Below are positions 56,052 through 64,000 of a stretch of DNA of 64,000 nucleotides, in pieces (positions within the stretch are counted from its first letter, which is position 1; each line of letters opens with the position of its first letter). The notes below the pieces were generated by a model. It had not been told where the DNA came from. It searched no databases and worked only from the letters and a program-made list of their open reading frames with translations. Source of the stretch: Symbiodinium natans (Eukaryota; Sar; Dinophyceae; Suessiales; Symbiodiniaceae); NCBI GenBank assembly GCA_905221605.1, contig CAJNDS010001024.1:521501-585500 (forward strand), written 5' to 3'. Made by a program: the position numbers and the translations under genes.

Positions 56052-57652
56052 CCTCTTCAAGAAGTTTGCAAGAGAGAGAACGTGCGTTCACACTCAACAA
56101 CTTAACAAGGAAGGAGACGGGCGCTCCCAACTTTGATAAAGAAAGGGAACGCAACGTAAAAGGTAAGAGAAAGAGAACGGGCGTTCTCAATCTCAGCAAG
56201 TTGCAAGAGAAGCGTTAGAGAAAGAGAACGGGCGTTCTCAGTCTCACTAGGAAGCAAGAAAGAGAAACAAAGAGAAAAGAGAGCGGGCGTTCTCAGTCTC
56301 GAATAGTTAGAGAAAGTTGGCAGGACAACTGAGGGTTTCAGTTGACGCAACTCTCTACTTCTCGAAACTCGAGTAATGAACACCAAAAATGAAAGAAGAA
56401 TCGAGCAGAGTGGAATTGCCCTCAAGTTCCCCTTTCAAAAAAAAGTCTTTTTATGGTTTTGAGAAATGATACACAAAAAGAAAAATGACATCCAAATACG
56501 CCGAGAACCCCATGTTTGGCTTGAGAGATGAGTGCTGCCCAAACCATCACCAAAGCCCAGCAAGTGTCAGGCCTTTTAAATTGGTGCCTAAACCCCCGCA
56601 GAAGACCCAGCAAGTATTACGTTTGAAACTGTGCCCAAACCCTCCAAAAAGGCCCAGCAAGTGTTGCACCAGAAACCTTGAGGAATTTTTTGCCAGAAGG
56701 TTTCTTTCCTCTCATGAGGAACAACCTCTGGCATCCCAAAGAGGAAGCTTAAGAGAAGGTGTTTTCCTTCTCTGTTCTACAGGGCCAAGAGGGCCATCAG
56801 ATGTGCCGGTTCAGCACGGTTTTTCACAACCCAAACACCAAGAAGTGGGTCGCATTTATTCGCTCAACTCGGAAAAAAATTTCTTGAATCCAAGTTCAAC
56901 CCAGGTTAAACCTGGGTTGAACCTGGGTTGCAACAGGTTACCCAAGTTGAACCCAGGTTGAACCCAGGTTGAACCTGGGTTCAATTCAAAACCTAGGTTG
57001 AACCTGGGTTGAACTTGGGTTGAACCTGGCTTGAACCAGGTTGTTTGATCTTGAAAGGGGACGAGACTGTTTTTTGTTTCTTAAAAGCAAAAAGAGAAGA
57101 AGACTCTCTCGAATATTCTTTTGTTTTTCGTATTTCATTCTTCGAAAACTCAGAGGAGAAGGGAATTTATTCTAAATTCCACCCCCTTCGAATTTCTCAA
57201 ATCTTCTTTTGTTTTTTGTATTTCCTTATTCGAAAATCAGAGGAGTAGAGACGAGACAGTTGTTGTTTCTAAAAGTAAAGAGCGGGGGGGTTGGGGGGGG
57301 CGCAGCCTCCCCCCATTTTGCCTGTTGTGAATTGGAAAGAGGAGAAGAGAGAAAGGACTTTAGTCTAAATTTCACCCCCCTCAAATCTTGTTTTGTTTTT
57401 GTATTTCATTGTTCAAAACTCAGAGGAGTAGAGACGAGATTGTTTTTGTTTTAAGAAGTAAAGAGCGGGGGGTTGGGGGTGGGGACGGCGAGGAAAGGGG
57501 GCTTAAATGGGGCTTAAAGGGGGAGCTTAAGGGGGGGCTTAAGGGGGGCTTAAGGGAGGGCTTAAGGGGGGCTTAAGGGGGGGTTTCAGGGGGGGCTTAA
57601 AGGGGGGCTTGAAGGGGCTTAAAGGGGCGTAAAGGGAGGCTTGAAGGGGGCC
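55221..57652. repeat. Large inverted repeat (arms about 650 bp, spacer about 1.1 kb)
   Basis: Left arm about 55221-55879 and right arm about 56999-57652 are near-identical in inverted orientation. They share the AAGTAAAGAGCGGGGGG stretch, the CTCAGAGGAGTAGAGACGAG stretches and the CTTAAG units at the outer ends. The right arm ends about 100 bases before the start codon of the methyltransferase-containing coding region. Confidence 0.85.
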
Positions 57653-57749
57653 CTAAGGGTGGGAGCCTCTTTGCTTTACTTGCACTTTTTGGCAAATTTG
57701 TCTTGCGCATTGTGCAGTACGGATAGCTTCGGCGCAAGGTATCTGCACC

Positions 57750-59180
57750 ATGTCGCAAGATCGAATTTGCAACATCGATGGAAGCGCATTTCAGTGTCTT
57801 GCCGACTTTATGTTGGGTCATCTCACTGAGTATGATGCTCTCTTTGCCAGAACACCATCAACACATTTGCTGGAGTATCTTAGAGATGGATGTATTGTGT
57901 CTACACAAACTATGCAAGAATTGCGCCAAGTGCAGGGCTCAGAGCTCCAATCTATCTTACTCGTCAACCCTAGTAAGAATTTCCTTCATAATCTAAGGAA
58001 GGGTCTTACACAACAGACGAGTATAACGATCGTGAGTAATTTGCACAGCTCACTTTCCATATCAGACATCCCATGTGTACTCTTCAGGAGTTATGATGAA
58101 GACTTCCTTCGTCAAATCCACAGCTTGACGGTTATTGGTGCCATTGAAGTGCAGGACAAACGGAAACTTGTATACTTGGTCACTTACATTCCCAGCAGCT
58201 ACCCTGTCCATCACACTTGCTACTACATTGCCATAACGCCTTCCATGAAGCAAGAAGCCGCCAATACTGAAGTCATCATCGCTGGCACTGTTGGAATATT
58301 TGACGAGGAAGTTAAACACCTCAGTCGAGACTTTGGATTAGCTCACATTAGGAAGCCGCAGCAGCCCATCGTTGCGTTAACTGATCAGGAGAATCGATGT
58401 GTTGTTTGCCTCAGAGCGCCAAAGATCAGCGTAAGTCAACTTCAAGCGCTTATGCTGAAGGTTGAAGAGATGTATGATAAGGTGCTCAAACAAACTGAAG
58501 GCAAATCACAAATTGAGCTCCAGGTCTGGTATCGCTTTGCGCCTCTTGAAGGGATGCCGGGCAATAGTGTCAACTTCGTTGACCTTCCGTATGCTATCAA
58601 CTCTGCCCGAACTAAGGATGAAGCCTTTCAAGTGCATTGCATTCTCAATCAGCACAGGCTTATGAATGCGTTCCACACTGCTCCTGGAAAGTATCTGAGA
58701 ATCTTTGCGGACCCCTATCAGCTTCAGAAGGCTATCCTGGGTCTTCGGCAAAAGCAGCTTACCATCCCTGACAGCCTTGCGTTGCATGCCGCAAGATTTC
58801 ACATTTGCAATGTGAAGAACTCACAGGAAATCTTTGCTTGGAAGGTGACTCAACCTTTCAACTCTACAGAGGTCTCTCTACAGATCACCTTTCACAATTG
58901 CACCGGAGACATGCAAGACATTATTCAGGATCTCGAGTACATCAAAATTCCGGTGCAGTACAGAGGAATCGTACATGTATTAGCTGGCACTGATGTTGTC
59001 ATACCTGCTGTCCATGTAACTGCTACTGTCGCCGCTGCCAATGCGCTCACCCAATGTCAATATTTCGACCTTCCTTGTGGAAGAACTGAGTGCAATTGCT
59101 GCAAGAGGTTGTTGATGCCCCAAGATGGAGCAATAAACCCATTAATCACATTTCCGAGAACCCTAGAGAACATTTTTTGA
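57750..59180 (+). CDS. Long polyprotein, segment 1 (N-terminal 476 aa, unknown)
   Basis: ATG at 57750 in CACCATGT, the first start after the inverted repeat. The protein has normal globular composition and no signal peptide. It contains HHTCYYIAIT, NRCVVCLRAP and a Cys cluster CGRTECNCCKRLLMP near the end. The TGA at 59178-59180 follows a T6 run. Adding one T would continue in frame into segment 2 (LNCHSGSEKIGQGRLIHV). I recognise no domain. It appears to be the start of one large protein that continues to the end of the window. Confidence 0.7.
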   Translation: MSQDRICNIDGSAFQCLADFMLGHLTEYDALFARTPSTHLLEYLRDGCIVSTQTMQELRQVQGSELQSILLVNPSKNFLHNLRKGLTQQTSITIVSNLHSSLSISDIPCVLFRSYDEDFLRQIHSLTVIGAIEVQDKRKLVYLVTYIPSSYPVHHTCYYIAITPSMKQEAANTEVIIAGTVGIFDEEVKHLSRDFGLAHIRKPQQPIVALTDQENRCVVCLRAPKISVSQLQALMLKVEEMYDKVLKQTEGKSQIELQVWYRFAPLEGMPGNSVNFVDLPYAINSARTKDEAFQVHCILNQHRLMNAFHTAPGKYLRIFADPYQLQKAILGLRQKQLTIPDSLALHAARFHICNVKNSQEIFAWKVTQPFNSTEVSLQITFHNCTGDMQDIIQDLEYIKIPVQYRGIVHVLAGTDVVIPAVHVTATVAAANALTQCQYFDLPCGRTECNCCKRLLMPQDGAINPLITFPRTLENIF

Positions 59181-60018
59181 ATTGCCACTCTGGGAGCGAG
59201 AAGATTGGGCAAGGAAGATTGATCCATGTCAGAGCAAGGGATGAGTATCACCCTTGTCCAAGCAACGAATTGCTAGTACAATTTGGCACAAGGATGACCT
59301 TGAAACACATTTCCTGATCATCGACAGACAGGCGCCTTACGTTGTTATGACTGGTAAATGTGAGGATGTTCCCGAACTAGTGAAGCTGCAGAGTGTCCAG
59401 ACATTTCTCAGCCAAAATGAAGCCTTTCAAGGTTGGAGAGTGCCAGAAAACCTTCCTAAGGCTTCCCAAGAGGATGAAGACTTTACTGCTGAACTGGGAT
59501 CTATCCAGTACTTGCTTGTCCGCATTACTGGTAAGACTGAACTAGAAATCCCGCTAGTTCTCAAGAACGGCCAACATCTCGCTTGTCATCCGGGATCTTC
59601 TGCGAGTAACAATGTTCTCGTCTCCCTACATCAGGGCACGCTTCTATTCCTGCCACGATGTCACTCATGTGATATCATCAAGTTGATAGGGATTAATACT
59701 AGCGTCATCTATGCTTTTAACATCCGCACTGATGATAGACTTAAGGCTACTGCAGCCAATAAGCCGAACAAAGCCAGATGTGCCAATCATCAGGATGGGA
59801 AGTCAAGCAAGGTTGCCATGGAGCAATCGGATACTGCCCAGTGCCCGACTTTGCTCCATGGAAAGCCTCCTGCTGTTAAAGGTGATGATGCGGCTGCCAA
59901 CATGTTACCGGAAAATCCTGCCTCAGCACAGTTGAGTCAAGAAGGTGGGATTGGCAAAAGAAATATTGAGAGTAGCAAGGAAAAAGTTGAGATTGCTGAA
60001 GACGTAATACTGTCTTAA
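59181..60018 (+). CDS. Long polyprotein, segment 2 (unknown)
   Basis: The reading continues in one frame to about 59285 (LNCHSGSEKIGQGRLIHV...YHPCPSNELLVQF) and then, after a second one-base shift at a T3 (59282-59284), in another frame to 60018 (IWHKDDLETHFLIIDRQ, YVVMTGKCEDVPELVKLQ, SCDIIKLIGINTSVIYAFN). The frame used from 59254 has no nearby ATG, so it is not an independent gene start. The last 80 residues are Ala/Gln/Lys-rich, like a linker. Function unknown. Confidence 0.6.
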
Positions 60019-60022
60019 GGTT

Positions 60023-61090
60023 TCAGGCGGAAGTCCCGGCCAACGTTCAAGGCAAGGTGCAAAGGCGCATTGCTGGCCTTTATTGCCCTGTTGCTGCTGC
60101 CTATCGAGTCATCTCGTGTGCTCAATGGAACAAGGAGCAATGCCAGCGTTACGCCCCCTTTCCTAAACAAGCAGCTCTTGTCCTTGCTGCGGTTGGATAT
60201 AATATACGTGAGGCCGCTCGAGCAAAGCTTGCACACATACTTGGTCTGACCTATCTTCAATTGGCAAGTGCTACACCGTTGGAGCTTCAGAGCTTTACTG
60301 AGGTGTATAGTAAGGCCATTTGGGCTATTCCGGCCAAGGAGCAATACACCATGCTTGTCCAGATCCATTGCAAGTGCTCCATGTGCCAGCAGCCGCAGCC
60401 CATTCTTGCTCTACCGTTGCATTCTGAACAGGACTCCTCTGATCAGATCAGTATCCTCGCTGATCTAGGTCAACTTGCTGACCTTGCGATTGCGTGCATG
60501 CAGCAAAACTTGAGCCCTCGCAATGACACGTGCAAACTTGTCATTCAAAGACTTCCGTCTTTCTTCTGCCTTCTCACACAGAAGACTCAGAAAAGCTCTT
60601 TTGCGCAAGTCTGCAAAAGCGAGGCGGATATTCAAAGCTTTCTTGGCAGTACGGTATCAGTCATGCAGCAGGCATATATTGTCGTTGCACTCGTTCTGCA
60701 TGATCCTAGTGCTAAGCACTACTTAGTGCTACACCATGCCAAAGAACAAGCAGGAGACTCAATTCTTCTTTATGACTCAATCTATGGAGTCCGTAAAGAA
60801 AACTTGTGGGCACAATTGATTAAGGCTGAGCACTACATCGAAGCCATCTTCATCAGAAGTGTTTGTGTCAATCAGCTTTACCCCGCCGCTGCTCTCATTA
60901 ACTCTTTTAATGAGATTATCCGGCATCATGCTGATCCCAGTGAAAACGCAGAACAGCATATCAGTAGTGAAGCACACACTATTGAGCAAGCTAAGATAAC
61001 GAAGGTTGCAAGCTGGGGCAGCCCTGTCCCTTCTGCAACCTATATGACCATCACCTCAGAGGATGATTTTGGCTTGCCTAATCCGCCCTG
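60023..61090 (+). CDS. Long polyprotein, segment 3 (cysteine-protease-like hint)
   Basis: Opens after the shift near 60013-60026 (QAEVPANVQGKVQRRIAGLY) and stays plausible to about 61090. A CKCSMCQ cluster is near the middle. The stretch IVVALVLHDPSAKHYLVLHH...DSILLYDSIYG resembles the His/Asp part of Ulp1- or USP-type cysteine proteases (HY/HW, then YDS), but no clear nucleophile motif follows (NQLYPAAALINSFNEI in the expected place). The remaining frame to 61325 overlaps segment 4 and is probably out of register. The annotation as a protease relic is tentative. Confidence 0.5.
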
Positions 61091-62242
61091 TGCCCATCTT
61101 CTGCCACAAGCACGGAATGCCAAAGCGGTACTGAATTTACTCTCGCCCAAAAGGGCAAATTCGATGAGGAGTCAGAACACCAAGCCAGTGTTAGTCTCCA
61201 ACCCGACCCTAGTACTGCTTTGGCGACACAACTTGATAATGCATCTCTTCCTGAAGTGCACTCCATTGCTACTGATTCCGATGAGGAACAGAGACCGCAA
61301 CAACATGAAGTTCAAACTGCGCTGAACTCTGAGAAGAATGGCTCTGATAGGGGCAGCCAGCCCCTTAAAGCCAAGTCTGACTTGAGCTCTGATTCTCAGA
61401 TGCGAAGAGTCAAGAAAAGCCTCGATAAGCTTAACAATGCCAAGCCTGTCTCCAAGAGAAAAGACGGTAAAATTGGAAGCAGGAACAATCAAAGTAATGC
61501 TGTCTCGTCGGAAGACTGCATACAGGTCGCACTTGGTGTTGAACGTTACATCATCTTATCGCTTTTTGATGGATGCGGAATATCGCGTGCTGTCACCGTT
61601 GAATGCCTCAAGCAACAACCAGTTGCGGCTGTAAGTGCAGAAAGTGACAGCGTCCTTTGCGCCCTCATATGCCATAAGTATGACTATGACAAAAGCCAAA
61701 GATGGGCTCTTGACTCGCACCGTGTGCCATCGATCGCAATCGATGACGTTTGGACTCTACTTAAAGAGGATTACCGATTGCTGCGTGAATGTTTGTCTTT
61801 CCTGGGAAGGATTCATCCACAAAAAACAGCCATCATCATTCCCGCCGGTTCCCCCTGCCAAGATCTCACGGTTGCAGGGTCCAGCTCAGGTGGATTAGGA
61901 CTTCTGGGAGACCGCTCGCAACACATGCTTGTCTTATACGCAATTTTGCTTGCATTCCAAAGCATTGAACCCAGTATCCTTCAGTGCGTGCACATCTTCC
62001 TTGAAAATGCTGGGTCTATGAAGCCCATCCACCAGGACTTCATTCAGCAGATCTTCGGAATACGTGATTGTTGCTGCCATCACATTGCTGGAGCTACATT
62101 CGGCCATGTTGAAAGGAAAAGGAAATTCTTCACTAGATATGGGCAAATTGGCACCTTCAGCGACCGCCCCACACCGTGGTTCCAAGGATGGCGTCCTGTT
62201 GCGGAACACATGTGCGGAATAAAACCCCCGGCGAAAAGCTAA
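61082..62242 (+). CDS. Long polyprotein, segment 4: C5-cytosine methyltransferase
   Basis: After a charged linker (to about 61530) comes a cytosine-C5 DNA methyltransferase core. Motif I is SLFDGCGISRA (61558-61590), motif IV AGSPCQDLTVAG with the catalytic Cys at 61856-61858, motif VI FLENAGSM (about 62000) and motif VIII FGHVERKRKFF (about 62100-62135). SLFDG and GSPCQDL look closest to the DNMT3-like type, which is an inference. Motifs IX-X are not evident. The segment lacks an upstream ATG and is continuous with its neighbours after one-base corrections (C-run at 61086-61095; C5 at 62225-62229), so the enzyme is part of a polyprotein rather than a stand-alone gene. It would methylate cytosine in DNA, possibly the element's own. 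Confidence 0.85.
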   Translation, partial: SALCPSSATSTECQSGTEFTLAQKGKFDEESEHQASVSLQPDPSTALATQLDNASLPEVHSIATDSDEEQRPQQHEVQTALNSEKNGSDRGSQPLKAKSDLSSDSQMRRVKKSLDKLNNAKPVSKRKDGKIGSRNNQSNAVSSEDCIQVALGVERYIILSLFDGCGISRAVTVECLKQQPVAAVSAESDSVLCALICHKYDYDKSQRWALDSHRVPSIAIDDVWTLLKEDYRLLRECLSFLGRIHPQKTAIIIPAGSPCQDLTVAGSSSGGLGLLGDRSQHMLVLYAILLAFQSIEPSILQCVHIFLENAGSMKPIHQDFIQQIFGIRDCCCHHIAGATFGHVERKRKFFTRYGQIGTFSDRPTPWFQGWRPVAEHMCGIKPPAKS

Positions 62243-63579
62243 AGCCTTGGCTTCGTCCCAAACGCTTTGATCGCGAGAGGGGGCTTCGATTGGCTGCATA
62301 CTTTTACCACCCCTCTGCCCTTCTTTACCATGTACCCAGCTTCGGCGGAGCTGAAGCTTTCCAGAGGCAATTCTCACAAGCTGCTAATACCTCCAATGGG
62401 GTTCCAAATCTACAATGGGAAAAATTTGTTCCTGATGGACCCATTGGCCTGCGCTTTGTAACAGATGTTCAGAAGCTTTCTCTTCAAGCGGACATCCCAA
62501 GCCTTGCAGCAATGGATCGCTTTGCGGAAGCTAATTACGAACTTCTCCGTGCAGAAAATGCCTTCCTTATAGGTGATAGTGGCATTCCTCCTTTCAGGGT
62601 TGCTCACTACAAGGAAATGTTGAGAGATGCTGAGCTCGATATCTGGCTTGCAGATGTGGAAGAACACATTAATGATATGTGTATTGCTTCCATTGTTGGG
62701 AATTGCTTCTACCCTGGTGCTCTCAAAGCTGCGATCAAATACACATCCCTTCGAGAGTTACTGAATGAAAACCCCGACAGTCATTGGAAACCGCTTCCCC
62801 TCTCACAGTTTCTCCAATACTGGCCTAGCTATGGCCAACAAGTTCTTGCTGCTACTACAGCTGTTAAGCTACAAGACAAGTTTTCGCATAAGTTTCATGC
62901 GCCTTTTCCATGCGATGAACTTAATGCGGTTGGCTGGCTCAAACAAGGTTTAACTGTCAATAAACCTGTTGTTCTGGAGTACACCCCCGGCCAAGGTAAA
63001 TTCCAAGGCATTAGAGAGAGCGCGTCCGGCATTCCTAGAGGAATTTCCTTTGTGACGGAAACTCGATTCCATCAAACGCAAGACCTATTGCAAGAAAAAG
63101 GAATCCCATCGGCCATCCAGCGTGTCTTGCAAATTGTTGACCCTCAATTAAAGCTTTTGTGTGGATCGAGACGCAATGTCATGGCCAATTTGTGCAGAGA
63201 GACTGCTGCGAATCTCGGTGCCAAGTTTGCCTTACACTTTCTTGACTTCCCTGCACAAGGGTGGTGCCTGATCAGCTTTCTCAAAGCGTTGCATCTTGAG
63301 TTTGTCGCGTATAGAGACGAGTTCATCCCTCAATTCCTCCTTGTAAAGGGACAGCAAAATACCCTCTATGTGCAGCACTTGAAAGATGCTAACGCTGGCA
63401 AGAAGTCTCCGCCAGTCGACTTCTTCCTATATGTCGAACAAGATGATCAATGTGCCTTAGCAATGCTCAATGCTCCCAGGCTCGTGATACTGTGCATGCG
63501 CTTACCCAAGCATCGATCTTTGAGGTCGTTGACATTGAACGAAGAGGAGCCAGCCCTGGCACCTTCCTTCACAAAGTAA
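62230..63579 (+). CDS. Long polyprotein, segment 5 (unknown)
   Basis: In the next frame the reading continues directly from the methyltransferase (PGEKLKPWLRPKRFDRERGL...). Globular composition persists to 63579 (FHAPFPCDELNAVGWLKQG, KPVVLEYTPGQGKFQGIRES, KLLCGSRRNVMANLCRETAA, HFLDFPAQGWCLISFLKALH). No family is recognised. The end of this frame (LVILCMRLPKHRSLRS) is probably out of register after a C3 at 63475-63477. Confidence 0.6.
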   Translation, partial: GEKLKPWLRPKRFDRERGLRLAAYFYHPSALLYHVPSFGGAEAFQRQFSQAANTSNGVPNLQWEKFVPDGPIGLRFVTDVQKLSLQADIPSLAAMDRFAEANYELLRAENAFLIGDSGIPPFRVAHYKEMLRDAELDIWLADVEEHINDMCIASIVGNCFYPGALKAAIKYTSLRELLNENPDSHWKPLPLSQFLQYWPSYGQQVLAATTAVKLQDKFSHKFHAPFPCDELNAVGWLKQGLTVNKPVVLEYTPGQGKFQGIRESASGIPRGISFVTETRFHQTQDLLQEKGIPSAIQRVLQIVDPQLKLLCGSRRNVMANLCRETAANLGAKFALHFLDFPAQGWCLISFLKALHLEFVAYRDEFIPQFLLVKGQQNTLYVQHLKDANAGKKSPPVDFFLYVEQDDQCALAMLNAPRLVILCMRLPKHRSLRSLTLNEEEPALAPSFTK

Positions 63580-64000
63580 TCCAAGAGAACAGCCAGCTAC
63601 CAACGCCTTGTCTGATATTTGAGGGTAACGAAGCTGCCTTACACCTGCACGGCCATACTATCCTCTGTTCCCCTTACCTTGGGCAAAGGGAACTCTTTGC
63701 GCTCTTCTTAACCCCATACTTTGCTGAGAATCATACCAGTAAAGCCTTTGCTTCAGATTGCAACTCTAACGAAACCTGGCTTGGCGAGGTCTTGCGCGAC
63801 TTCTCTTGCTTTGCTAAGCTTGCTCTACCGTGTCGACAAGCTGTGTATATTGGTATTGATGCACGAGGCGCACATTACACCACATATAAGCAAGGTACGG
63901 TGCATCAACAGACTGTCACCCACAACAGCATCCCCTCCACAATTCCCACCCAAGAAAAGGCATTGCGCATTCATGTCTACGATCGGCAACCTGCTGTCTA
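63478..64000 (+). CDS. Long polyprotein, segment 6, open at the window end
   Basis: After the sixth one-base shift the frame reads QARDTVHALTQASIFEVVDI, TFLHKVIQENSQLPTPCLIF and AVYIGIDARGAHYTTYKQGT, and it is still open at base 64000. The protein therefore extends beyond the window. Function unknown. Confidence 0.6.

Larger units (their letters stand above)
53775..57045. repeat. AACCTGGGTTC satellite-like units
   Basis: Short head-to-tail and inverted copies of AACCTGGGTTC/GAACCCAGGTT occur at 53775-53910, 54147-54200, 54795-54910, 55840-55880 and 56885-57045, between larger repeated blocks. Because the unit and its complement alternate, strong hairpins are possible. Confidence 0.8.

Overview
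The window looks like nuclear DNA of a dinoflagellate, probably a Suessiales/Symbiodiniaceae-type genome. Three signs support this: a 15-nt match to the 3' part of the dinoflagellate spliced leader in both LTRs of a retrotransposon; introns in a recognisable gene that use GC and GA as well as GT donors with AG|G acceptors; and LINE and Ty1/copia pol sequences of the type abundant in those algae. Most of the sequence is intronic, repetitive or decayed.

Layout. 1-11.9 kb holds only short exon-like segments on the minus strand, from one or more unrecognised genes. 12.0-19.0 kb, minus strand, is a class III alcohol dehydrogenase (S-(hydroxymethyl)glutathione dehydrogenase) gene split into at least 16 small exons. 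A complete intronless acyl-CoA thioesterase gene (two hotdog domains plus START) lies inside one of its introns on the same strand. 21.9-23.56 kb has further minus-strand exons of an unknown gene. One exon is interrupted by a young, complete Ty1/copia element, 23,561-33,315, with 223-bp LTRs differing at one base, a 5-bp target duplication and a polypurine tract.

The copia element is unusual. Its first ORF carries a HAD-phosphatase-like domain. Its 2,435-residue Gag-Pol has a coiled-coil Gag, a CCCH zinc finger in place of a CCHC knuckle, a protease-like motif, an apparent 2OG-Fe(II) dioxygenase domain, integrase, a methyltransferase-like segment, reverse transcriptase and RNase H. Its LTRs contain the spliced-leader motif.

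36.6-37.9 kb is an intact ADP-ribosylglycohydrolase gene with a nuclear-localisation-like tail (minus). 38-40 kb has exon-like pieces. 41-42.5 kb is C-runs, telomere-like tracts and a CT microsatellite. 44-48.5 kb is a mosaic of broken non-LTR retrotransposons (minus) ending in a poly(A) tract. 51-57.7 kb is satellite-like DNA: CTTCGAAGG, CTTAAGCCCC and AACCTGGGTTC families, a 279-bp-period duplication, and a large inverted repeat with arms of about 650 bp.

The inverted repeat abuts a long plus-strand coding region, 57,750 to the window end. It contains a complete-looking C5-cytosine methyltransferase core inside a reading frame of about 2,080 codons. That frame is broken by six single-base shifts, all in the same direction and most at short homopolymers. 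The two selfish-element regions (copia 23.6-33.3 kb; methyltransferase polyprotein 57.7-64 kb) are the parts most likely to hold undescribed biology.
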